Source: Oscillospiraceae bacterium
GTDB taxonomy: Bacteria; Bacillota; Clostridia; Oscillospirales; Acutalibacteraceae
Reading direction: 5' to 3'
DNA: 64,000 nucleotides
NCBI GenBank assembly: GCA_015065845.1
Contig: SVPQ01000008.1
Span: 1 to 64,000 of the forward strand
In this document: piece after piece, positions 45,535 through 53,700 of the stretch
Numbering within the stretch: position 1 is the first letter of the stretch
Layout: every line of letters begins with the position of its first letter
Notes under the pieces: model-generated
Told to the model about the DNA's origin: nothing
The model's input: the letters and a program-made list of their open reading frames with translations, nothing else
The model's database searches: none
Translations under genes and position numbers: made by a program

Positions 45535-45576
45535 GAGAGTTACGAAAAAGTTTCGTTTCGGTTTCTTATTACTCTC
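45535..45576 (+). promoter_or_regulatory. Structured 5' leader of the prepilin gene
   Basis: Outer arms GAGAGT (45535-45540) and ACTCTC (45571-45576) enclose a perfect inner hairpin ACGAAA-AAG-TTTCGT (45542-45556) and a short unpaired stretch. The outer helix is followed by GTTTTTG. It does not contain the conserved parts of a cyclic-di-GMP riboswitch. Confidence 0.45.
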
Positions 45577-45607
45577 GTTTTTGGGATTATATAAAGGAGG
45601 CTTGTGT

Positions 45608-46075
45608 ATGTTTAAATTTTTAAAATCAAAAAAAGGATTTACTTTAGTTGAATTATTAATGATTGTTCTTGTTATTGGTATTGTTACTGCGGTAGCTATT
45701 CCAGCTTTTGGTTCTTATGTAAAAACAGCAAATATTAAAGTTTGCAGACTTCAACGCGCAGATTTAGAATCACAAGCTCAGAACTGGTGTATGCGTAATA
45801 ACTTCAATGCAGATTTTGATTATGCTATTACTTCTGATGAAAATTCAAGACCTAAAGTTATTGAGTACCAAGTCCCACTCTCAGATGACCAAATTACATT
45901 ACTCGCAACAGATATTCATCCTAACATTGTCTGTTGCCCTTCCGGTGGTACTTATACATTCACAGTAACCCCGCAACCAAGTGGTATCCCTATTATAACA
46001 TGTGTTTGCGATTGTGAAGAACATATAGACCCCGATGCTAACCAGAATAATCAGCTTATGCCGTTAGCGGAATGA
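45608..46075 (+). CDS. Type IV prepilin-like protein, orphan, Cys-rich
   Basis: A 155-residue protein with a class III signal: basic leader MFKFLKSKKG, cleavage before FTLVELLMIVLVIGIVTAVA, and Glu at +5. The mature part has seven cysteines (VCRL, NWCM, VCCPSG, TCVCDCEE) and an acidic C terminus, suggesting disulphides or metal binding. ATG at 45608 has AAGGAGG upstream; a longer in-frame ATG at 45581 lies in the leader. No prepilin peptidase, assembly ATPase or platform protein is nearby, so it must use machinery encoded elsewhere. It is followed by a convergent-junction repeat element. Confidence 0.85.
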   Translation: MFKFLKSKKGFTLVELLMIVLVIGIVTAVAIPAFGSYVKTANIKVCRLQRADLESQAQNWCMRNNFNADFDYAITSDENSRPKVIEYQVPLSDDQITLLATDIHPNIVCCPSGGTYTFTVTPQPSGIPIITCVCDCEEHIDPDANQNNQLMPLAE

Positions 46076-46227
46076 GATTCAGGAATCAGGAACCAGGAAC
46101 TAGGAATTAGGTTTTATAAAATAAAATGCATTCTATCATTTAAAGTTTCTTCGTAAACTAAATATGATAGAATGCATATTTTTTTATTCGTTCCTATTTC
46201 CTATTTCCTGATTCCTAATTCCTGAAA
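46076..46227. repeat. Armed-hairpin 7-mer element R6 at a convergent junction
   Basis: The simplest member of the intergenic element family. A left arm of 7-mers (TCAGGAATCAGGAACCAGG..., 46079-46111) and a right arm of inverted 7-mers (CCTATTTCCTATTTCC..., 46191-46225) flank a central hairpin (46126-46177). The hairpin has a 14-bp perfect base ATGCATTCTATCAT and is followed by a T-tract. The arms are reverse complements of each other with variation between units. It fills the gap between the prepilin and ABC ATPase genes. Confidence 0.85.
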
Positions 46228-47175
46228 TCAAATAAGCACTTTACTCAAGAATGTTTTAAGTCTTTCACATTTCGGATTCTGGAATATTTCTTCGGGAGTA
46301 CCCTCCTCCTGAATTATACCTTCGTCAATAAACAACACTTTTGAACCAACTTCTTTTGCAAAGCCCATTTCGTGAGTTACAACGACCATTGTCATACCCT
46401 CATCTGCAAGGGATTTCATAACATCAAGCACCTCGCCCACCATTTCAGGGTCAAGCGCAGATGTAGGTTCGTCAAAAAGCATAACATCGGGATTCATTGC
46501 AAGAGCTCTTACAATAGCAATTCTTTGTTTCTGACCGCCAGAAAGTTGTTGAGGGTAAGCATTCGCTTTATCAGGAAGACCAATTCTTGCAAGTAATTCT
46601 ATTGCTCTTTTTTCTGCATCTTCCTTACTCATTTTAAGAACTTTAATTGGAGCTAAAGTAATATTATCAATAATGGTAAGATTATTAAAAAGATTAAACT
46701 GCTGAAAAACCATACCCATTTTTTGTCTTGCTAAGTTTATATTTATATAATTCTCTTCGTAAATTTTTTTCATAAGAGATTTATATTCTTTACCCTCTTT
46801 TTTCTCGTTGAGTAAATCTTCTTTTTTTATCTTAGCAATAAGTTCTTCTTTTATTTCATCATCACTTTTTGATGGGTTCTGTTGTTTATAATCATTAAAA
46901 AGTTTTTTATAAGTATCTGATAATTCAATAACATCAGTATGTAAATACGGGTCAACATCTGTAACAAGTTTCCCCTCAAACCATACTTCACCATAAGTAG
47001 GTTTCTCAAGAAGATTAAGGCAACGCAAAAAAGTACTTTTACCACTACCGGATGGTCCTATAACTACTATTTTTTCGCCTTTTTCTATATCGTAAGATAT
47101 ACCATTGAGAACCTTAACATCACCGAAATATTTATATATATTTTTTGCATTTATAATTGCTTTATCGTTTGTCAC
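46228..47175 (-). CDS. Polar amino-acid ABC transporter ATPase with internal insertion
   Basis: GlnQ/HisP-type ATPase. Walker A is GPSGSGKST, the Q-loop MVFQQFNLF, the signature LSGGQKQR, Walker [14 protein letters not shown] and the switch VVTHEMGFA. It is 315 residues instead of the usual ~240, because about 75 residues of Lys/Glu-rich helix (about 72-147) are inserted between Walker A and the Q-loop. The start is GTG at 47175, overlapping the permease end by 14 bp. It forms one operon with the permease and binding protein upstream. The specific amino acid is not readable. Confidence 0.92.
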   Translation of the reverse strand: MTNDKAIINAKNIYKYFGDVKVLNGISYDIEKGEKIVVIGPSGSGKSTFLRCLNLLEKPTYGEVWFEGKLVTDVDPYLHTDVIELSDTYKKLFNDYKQQNPSKSDDEIKEELIAKIKKEDLLNEKKEGKEYKSLMKKIYEENYININLARQKMGMVFQQFNLFNNLTIIDNITLAPIKVLKMSKEDAEKRAIELLARIGLPDKANAYPQQLSGGQKQRIAIVRALAMNPDVMLFDEPTSALDPEMVGEVLDVMKSLADEGMTMVVVTHEMGFAKEVGSKVLFIDEGIIQEEGTPEEIFQNPKCERLKTFLSKVLI

Positions 47176-47869
47176 CGGCTCTCAACCTCTTTTCCATTAA
47201 TTTAATAAACATTGTAATAATTAAAATAAGTACTATATAAACAATTGCCATTACTAAGTAAGGTACCATATATTCATAGTTACTGTTACCTATATTTTTA
47301 AATGCGGTACACAAATCAACTGCACCAACAAAACTTACTATTGATGTTTCTTTTACAAGAGTAATAAACTCATTACCTAAAGTAGGCAAAATATTTTTTA
47401 CCGCTTGTGGTACTACAATTTTCCATAAAGTAACAGGGTAACTAAGGCCTAACGCTCTGCCCGCCTCAGTCTGACCATAATCAACAGACAAAAGACCTGA
47501 ACGCATTATTTCAGAAACATAAGCCGCACTGTTAAGTCCGAAAATTATAATACAAACCATGAGTGATGACATTCTTATTTCTAAAAGCGGGAAAAGAACA
47601 TAATAACCTAAAAGTAATTGAACAACCATCGGGGTTCCGCGGAAAAATGCAACATAAGTATCTACTACTTTATTCAACGCTTTTACGATTTTATTGTTTT
47701 GTGGAACAATTTTTACAATAGCAAGAAGTGTACCGATTATAATACCTATAACCAGACCGACAATTGCTATAATCAATGTGTTACGAAGTCCTTCTATAAC
47801 TTGCACATAACCATTTTTTTCAATAAGAGTTTTTACAAAGAACTCCCACTTCACACTAAAATTACCCAT
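47162..47869 (-). CDS. Polar amino-acid ABC transporter permease
   Basis: A 235-residue HEQR-family permease with about five membrane segments ([20 protein letters not shown] at the start). The motifs [11 protein letters not shown], the coupling loop [22 protein letters not shown] and [14 protein letters not shown] are present. AGGTGG precedes the ATG. It lies between the binding protein (82 bp upstream, separated by a strong hairpin) and the ATPase (14-bp overlap). Confidence 0.93.
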   Translation of the reverse strand: MGNFSVKWEFFVKTLIEKNGYVQVIEGLRNTLIIAIVGLVIGIIIGTLLAIVKIVPQNNKIVKALNKVVDTYVAFFRGTPMVVQLLLGYYVLFPLLEIRMSSLMVCIIIFGLNSAAYVSEIMRSGLLSVDYGQTEAGRALGLSYPVTLWKIVVPQAVKNILPTLGNEFITLVKETSIVSFVGAVDLCTAFKNIGNSNYEYMVPYLVMAIVYIVLILIITMFIKLMEKRLRAGDKR

Positions 47870-47904
47870 TTAATTTTACCACCTGTTTGTTTTTACTAAC
47901 ATTT

Positions 47905-47931
47905 TGCCGAGAGGGACTAACCCTCTCGGCA
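47905..47931 (-). terminator. Intercistronic hairpin between binding protein and permease genes
   Basis: TGCCGAGAGGG / CCCTCTCGGCA, 11 bp perfect, loop of 5, with no T-tract. Its position after the binding protein gene suggests transcript stabilisation or partial termination, giving more binding protein than permease, as is common in such operons (inference). Confidence 0.75.
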
Positions 47932-47951
47932 TTAACTCATTATGTCAGTTA

Positions 47952-48824
47952 TCAGTTTTGTGCATTAAAAGATTCAGCAATTTTCATAGCTGGAGCTTCA
48001 TCTATAACAACATAATCAATATTACCGTTAATAAGGTCCTGAACTGCAAGAGCACCGTTGCTGTAACCTGTGCAGGTTACTTTGTAACCATCAAAGCCAA
48101 AGCTTTCGTCACCCTCAACATAGTACTGACCTGTAGTACCTGTCTGAACACCGAATTTCTTTGATGCATCAAATCCGTTAAGAATTGCAGTTACATCGTC
48201 AGCTGTTTTACAAGCATCAAATGTTGTATCGTCAGCTTTTGCTATAATCATCTGAGAAGCTTTAAAATATGCTTCTGAGAATGTTACGAATTTTGTTCTG
48301 TCTTCATTTACTGTAAGACCTGCTGCTGCAATATCTGCGTAACCATTATCAACTGTTGAGCAAACTGCATCGAAGTCAACATTTTTAATAACAAGTTCTT
48401 TACCAAGTTTGTCAGCAAGGAGTTTCATAAGTTCCATATCAATACCGTAGTATGCATCACCATCTAAATATTCAAATGGAGCAAATGCAGCGTTTGTAGC
48501 AACAATAAGTTGGTCTTTAGCAGCATCTTCTTTTGCTGAATAAACAGGTGTTGGTTCACCTTTGTCGTAATATTTGTTGATGATAGATTCGAGTGTACCA
48601 TCTTCTTTGATTTCTTTTACGAAATCGTTAACTGCCTTCTGAAGTTCAGCATCATCTTTGCTTACACCGAATGCATAATCTTCTTCAGTAAGTGCAATAT
48701 TTACTACTTTAACAACATCTTTTGGAGCGTCTGCGTCTGTATCGTCTTTTGCGCCACAAGCAGCGAAAACTGCTACTAAAGCAATAACGAGTACAATTGA
48801 AGTAATCTTTAAAAACTTTTTCAT
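47952..48824 (-). CDS. Amino-acid-binding lipoprotein with circularly permuted order
   Basis: A 290-residue periplasmic-binding-type lipoprotein with a lipobox ending at Cys23 (VFAACG). From about residue 104 (DQLIVATNAAFAPFEY) it follows the normal order of family-3 binding proteins: YYGIDMELMKLLADKLG, DIAAAGLTVNEDR, VGVQTGTT-like FGVQTGTTG and YVVIDEAPAM. It ends at about 290, without the usual C-terminal segment. That segment (LTEEDYAFGVSKDDAELQ ... DGTLESIINKYY) is instead at residues 43-87, ahead of the N-terminal lobe. So the last helices of the fold appear moved to the front. AGGTTTTAAAG precedes the ATG. First gene of the importer operon. Confidence 0.9.
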   Translation of the reverse strand: MKKFLKITSIVLVIALVAVFAACGAKDDTDADAPKDVVKVVNIALTEEDYAFGVSKDDAELQKAVNDFVKEIKEDGTLESIINKYYDKGEPTPVYSAKEDAAKDQLIVATNAAFAPFEYLDGDAYYGIDMELMKLLADKLGKELVIKNVDFDAVCSTVDNGYADIAAAGLTVNEDRTKFVTFSEAYFKASQMIIAKADDTTFDACKTADDVTAILNGFDASKKFGVQTGTTGQYYVEGDESFGFDGYKVTCTGYSNGALAVQDLINGNIDYVVIDEAPAMKIAESFNAQN

Positions 48825-48862
48825 CTTTAAAACCTCACTATATATTTTTTAGTTGTGTACGA

Positions 48863-48891
48863 ATTATACACTATATTCATAAAAATTGCAA
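48863..48891 (-). promoter_or_regulatory. Sigma-A promoter of the amino-acid importer operon
   Basis: On the minus strand TTGCAA (48891-48886), a 17-bp spacer and a perfect TATAAT (48868-48863). Confidence 0.8.
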
Positions 48892-49006
48892 TAGATTTTT
48901 ACAAAAATGTAATTTTATGCATCTATTTAAAATTATTAAAAATTTAATATACATTTCTGATATTTTGTAGTATAATAGGTGCAGAATAAATTGAATGGAG
49001 TTCATT

Positions 49007-50110
49007 ATGAAAAAGTTTCTTTCTCTTTTACTTGCAGTTGTTATAACTGTAATTTCTGCCCCGCTTTGCTTTGCGGCAGTTTATGAAAATTTCAATTACG
49101 AAGTAAATAGTGACAACACAGTAACAATTACCGGTTACAATAATCTGCACCTTAGTACTGTTACTATTCCTGAAACTATTGATGGTAAAACCGTTACCGC
49201 TATAGGTGACAATGTTTTTAAAGGTAAATCTTCTTTAAAAACAATCAAAATACCAAACTCCATTATATCTATTGGTAATTATGCTTTTTACAGTTGCAAA
49301 AACTTAAAGTCTGTAACGCTCGGCAGTGGTGTTAAAACTTTAGGTGCGTACTGTTTTAATCTTTGCGAATCTCTTGAAAGCATTCACCTTAATAACATTG
49401 AAACAATCGGCGAACTTGCTTTTTTCGGTTGTGAAAAACTCACTACACTTAACTGTGGTAATTCGCTTACAGAAATTCCTGAAAGAGCATTTTCAGACTG
49501 TGAACTTTTAAGTAGTATAACATTCCCGAAAACATCTTTGAAATCAATTGGTGACTACGCTTTCGCCAACTGTATAAGCATCACTTCACTTTCACTCCCG
49601 AATTCAGTAAAATCAATTGGTCGCAGTGCTTTTTCAAATAATCAGGCACTCGAAAGTCTTACCCTCCCGCGTGGCACTCTCACAATTGGCGGTTATGCAT
49701 TTGAAAACTGTCCGTTACTTCTTAATGTTACAATTCCTAAAAACACTGTTTCTGTTGGAAGATATGCTTTTGCTTTGAGAGACTTAAATACATTTACTCA
49801 CGCACAGGGTTTTAGTTTTTCTTGCTATTCAACCTGTTCTTCTGCGGTAATTTATGCTTCTGAAGCGGGTGTTGACCCGTATCTTATAGATTTGAAACAA
49901 ACTGTTAAATTCGGAGATGTAAACGGTGACGGCAAAGTTACAACTGAAGATGCAAGAATTGTTTTAAGAGCACACGCAAAACTCGGTGAATTAGATGAAA
50001 GCAGAATGTTTTACATTGATGTAAACTTAGACGGCGTTTACGATAGCAACGACGCAAGAATTATTTTAAGAAAAGCGATAATGCAAGAAACACCTCCGGC
50101 AGAAGCCTGA
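49007..50110 (+). CDS. BspA-type leucine-rich repeat protein with C-terminal dockerin
   Basis: A 367-residue secreted protein. A signal peptide (MKKFLSLLLAVVITVISAPLCFA) precedes BspA/LRR_5 repeats of about 23 residues (for example SLKTIKIPNSIISIGNYAF; about 55-250). A linker leads to a type I dockerin at about 300-360, with two calcium-binding segments DVNGDGKVTTEDARIVLR and DVNLDGVYDSNDARIILR. Dockerins bind cohesins, so the protein may attach to a scaffoldin or surface cohesin not in this window. The ATG at 49007 follows GGAG; an ATG at 48995 overlaps that sequence. The stop lies inside an inverted repeat. Confidence 0.87.
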   Translation: MKKFLSLLLAVVITVISAPLCFAAVYENFNYEVNSDNTVTITGYNNLHLSTVTIPETIDGKTVTAIGDNVFKGKSSLKTIKIPNSIISIGNYAFYSCKNLKSVTLGSGVKTLGAYCFNLCESLESIHLNNIETIGELAFFGCEKLTTLNCGNSLTEIPERAFSDCELLSSITFPKTSLKSIGDYAFANCISITSLSLPNSVKSIGRSAFSNNQALESLTLPRGTLTIGGYAFENCPLLLNVTIPKNTVSVGRYAFALRDLNTFTHAQGFSFSCYSTCSSAVIYASEAGVDPYLIDLKQTVKFGDVNGDGKVTTEDARIVLRAHAKLGELDESRMFYIDVNLDGVYDSNDARIILRKAIMQETPPAEA

Positions 50111-50121
50111 GGTGTTTCTTG
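50084..50121 (+). terminator. Hairpin straddling the dockerin gene stop codon
   Basis: A 13-bp perfect stem (CAAGAAACACCTC) plus inner pairs. The left arm encodes the last residues (QETPP), and the TGA at 50108-50110 is in the right side of the loop region. Confidence 0.7.
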
Positions 50122-50714
50122 TAATGCAGAATGCAAAGTGCAAAATGCAGAATTTTGGAAACGCTTCGCGTTTGATTATAATTATTATTGAATAACAAAA
50201 ACTACATCCTATCATTTGTACCAGTGGTCAGGAATTAGGAAACAGGAATTAGGAACTAGATATCGTGTAAAAAAATCGGTCTTTCATTTTTAGTTTACGA
50301 AAAACTATAAATGATAGAATGAGACTGTTTCTTCGTAGGGGATGAGCTTTGCTCTCCCGCGACAACGCGTTGTTTAATAGAATGCATTTGAAACGAAACT
50401 ATTAACCATAATTTATTACACTCGATTGGGTTTTATTAATAAAAAAACTAACTCCCACTACTACGGGCGACCAAAGGTCTGCCCCTACGATTGTGGGAGT
50501 TAATTTTTTGTTTCATTTAAAGTTTATTGTAAACTGAAAACGATAGAATATTTTGGTTTTTATTTACTTTACTAGCAACTAGCAACTAGCCATACTAGCC
50601 ACACTAGCCAACCAGCCATACTAGCAACTAAACTGACAACTTACTCACTGACTACTGCTTCCTGTTTCCTAATTCCTAGTTCCTAATTCCTAGTTCCTAA
50701 TTCCTGAGCAAGCA
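50122..50714. repeat. Composite 7-mer/hairpin element C2 at a convergent junction
   Basis: The longest non-coding gap, with no gene seen. It begins with AGAATGC/AAAGTGC 7-mers and the 27-nt palindromic module (50157-50183). The element proper runs from AACTACATCC at 50210 to CCTGAG at 50706. Its order is 7-mer arm, CTTTCATTTTTAGTTTACG...ATGATAGAATG hairpin, GGGGATGAGC-TTT-GCTCTCCC, core nested hairpin (50449-50502), ATAGAATATTTTGG, ACTAGCC-type 7-mers, and inverted TTCCTAA-type arm. Large parts match element C1 almost base for base. Confidence 0.85.
50449..50502. terminator. Core nested hairpin of element C2
   Basis: Outer stem TAACTCCCAC / GTGGGAGTTA, inner stem GGGCGACC / GGTCTGCCC, preceded by a run of A and followed by ATTTTTTG, so it may work from both sides. 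Confidence 0.6.
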
Positions 50715-50739
50715 TCAGCGTTTCACGCTGGAGCTTGCT
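50707..50739 (-). terminator. Hairpin straddling the stop codon of the large LRR gene
   Basis: AGCAAGC / GCTTGCT and CAGCG / CGCTG stems around a 5-base loop, with a 2-base internal bulge. The TGA stop (50717-50715 on the minus strand) lies within it. Confidence 0.65.
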
Positions 50740-53700
50740 TTATAACTACTAGCAACCTTACCATTAACCGCTTTAACAGTGTAACGGTATTTTACACCTT
50801 TCTTTGCAGATTTGTCGGTGTAAGATTTTGAAGTAGATTTTGCAGTTTTTATGCCTTTCCAACTGCTCCATTTCTTAGTCTTGGTGTTATATTCACTTCT
50901 ATAAATTTTGTAGCTTGCTGCACCTGTGATTTGTGTCCAACTTACTTTTACACCATTACTTACTGCTTTAACAGTTGTTTTTGGTTGTGCTAAATAAAGG
51001 AGTGATGAACTTGATTTATAGGTACTTGCAGTTTTTCCGTTTACCGCTTTTACTGTGTATTTATATTTCACACCGCTCTTAGCTTTTGTATCTGTCCATG
51101 AAACAGTTGAACCTTTGGTAATTGTTTTTACGCTCTTCCAACCAGTCCATTTACCATTTTTGTATTCAGCGCGGTAAACTTTGTAACCTGTTGCACCTGT
51201 AATTTTATTCCAACTAACTTTTACACCACTTGCATTGTTTGCAATTTTTACTGTTGGTTGTGCTAGGAATAAAATGCTCGAAGAATTTTTAATACCGCTT
51301 TTTGTATCGCCGTTAAATGCTTTTACGGTGTAGATATACTTTGTACCACTCTTTGCAGTTACATCTACATAACTTGTTTTAGTTACAGTACCACAAGTTT
51401 TCCAACTACCATATTTTTTAGTTTTTGTGCTGTATGTTTTGCGGTAAACTTTGTAACTTTCTGCACCGTCTATTGCTTTCCAGGTAACCTTTACACCGGT
51501 TGCACTGTTTTTAACTGTTACTACTGGAGTTGCAAGTGTAGTACTGAGTTTTGGTATTTCTTCACCTTTTTCAATTACTTTATTACATACAGAACAAACT
51601 TTATCTCCTGTGTAACCTACTTCATTTTCTGTTGCATCTTTTTTACCTACAACAGTTTCTTTGTGACCTGTTGCGGAAATAAGTTCAGACTTTGCATCAT
51701 AACATACTGTACAAACATAAGTTTTTTCACCTTGTGTTGTGCAAGTCGGTTCTGTTGTAACTGAACCACTGTTCCACTTGTGACCTACAGTTTTAATCAC
51801 ACTACCTTTTGCAGTTGTTGTTTTACATACTGAACAATATGTATCACCTGTGTAACCATCTGCTGTGCAAGTTGCGTCTTTTTTGTTTATTACACTTGTT
51901 GTGTGACCTTTAGCTTTAATAGTTTCTTGTGCTTTTGTTACCGTGCCACATACAGAACATTTCTTACCATCCGTAAGACCTGTAGCAGTACAAGTTGCCG
52001 CTTTACCGGTTATTGTTACGTCTTTGTGTCCTGTTGCCGGGATTGTTTCTGTGTAACTATCACCGCAAGAACAAGTAAATGTTTTTGTGCCTGATTCTGT
52101 ACAAGTTGGTTGTTTTGTTACTGTACTTGTATGATTATGGGTGTGTGTAACCTTTTCTATAAATGTAAAACCATTTTCGTTTGCATAAGTTTCTGCTGCT
52201 GTTCCTTTTTCACCGTAGATTGTGAATCCTTCTACTTTTTCAGCTTCATAAGATTCACTAATCCAACGATAACCAAAAGCAAAATACCCAATCTCTGTTA
52301 CACTACTTGGAATAGTTATACTTTTAAGAGATGTACCGTAAAAAGCCTCGTTATCTATAATCGTTGTGCCATCAGGAATTGTTATATCTGTTATTGATGA
52401 ACAATTCACGAAAGCCCATTCACCTATTTCTGTTACACCATTTGGTATTACTATATTTGTTAAAGAACTACAATTTTTAAAAGTAGCATATTCTATACTT
52501 GTTAAACACTCTGGTAAAACAACATTTACAAGCAACGGACAATCGGAAAAAGCACGGGCACCTATACTTGTTACACTTTCAGGGATTGTTACATTCGTAA
52601 GTGAGCCGCACCACTCAAAAGCACCGATACCTATACTCGTCACACCATCTGGAATTGTAACACTTGTCACCCCCGAATAACCGAAAGCGACATTTGCGAT
52701 ACATTTAGTTCCATTTTTAATTGTATACTCACCCGAAAGTGAATTTTTAACATCAATTAAATGATTATTTATATATAAAACTCCATTATCCCATTTGCTT
52801 GAGTCGTTATATAGTGCAGTGCCATAAAAAGCACTCTCCCCTATGCTCGTTACAGTATCTGGAATTGTAATTGAGTTCAAACTTCTACAATTACCAAAAG
52901 CATCACTAGCTATACTCTGCACTCCTTCAGGTATGACAACCGCTTCACTCCTACCCTTTGGACATTGCAATAAACTACTCATATCTTTAGTAAACAGCAT
53001 ACCGTCAACACTCTTGAAATATGCATTATCTTCAGCTACATATATAGATTTAATGCTCTCTCCTGAAAAATCACCTACTTCTTTTATAGTTTTTGGAAGC
53101 ATAACCGTTTCTACCATTTCATTATGTGCAAATGTACTAGAACCCAAAGAAACAACTTTATATCCATCAATACTTTCAGGAATGACGACATTCTTGTCAT
53201 AACCATTATAATCATATATTTCTAACATTGTTAACTTTTCATCAAATATTTCATGTTCCCATAATTTACCTTTGCACTCTTTGCAATAATTGTTTTCGAA
53301 ATCATGAATATGTTCAATAAATGTGAACCCATTTTCTGTTGCATAGTATTCAGCTTCTGAACCTTTTACTCCACTAATCTCCAATTCAGATACTTTAGCA
53401 TATACTTCTTCATAGTTTTCATCAAGATAGCAATAATAACCAAAAACCTCGTCACCGATATAATTTACGCTTTCTGGAATTGTTACAGAAACTATACCCG
53501 GACAATCATAAAAAGCTCTATCTCCTATATAAGAAACCCCATCTTCAATTTTTAATGTAGTTAATCCTGATTCTTCAAATGCATGGCTACCAATATAATC
53601 TACACTACCGGGAATTGTTATTGAATCTAAATCAGTCCAATAAAACGCACTATCACCAATATCTTCTATACTATTAGGGATTATTACTGAAGATAAATTT

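Noticed and set aside
45528-45607. Cyclic-di-GMP riboswitch before the prepilin
   Set aside because: The leader has hairpins but none of the conserved GEMM-I sequence elements.
52366-53202. Plus-strand open frames within the giant LRR gene
   Set aside because: They are antisense shadows of the LRR repeats with no start signals.
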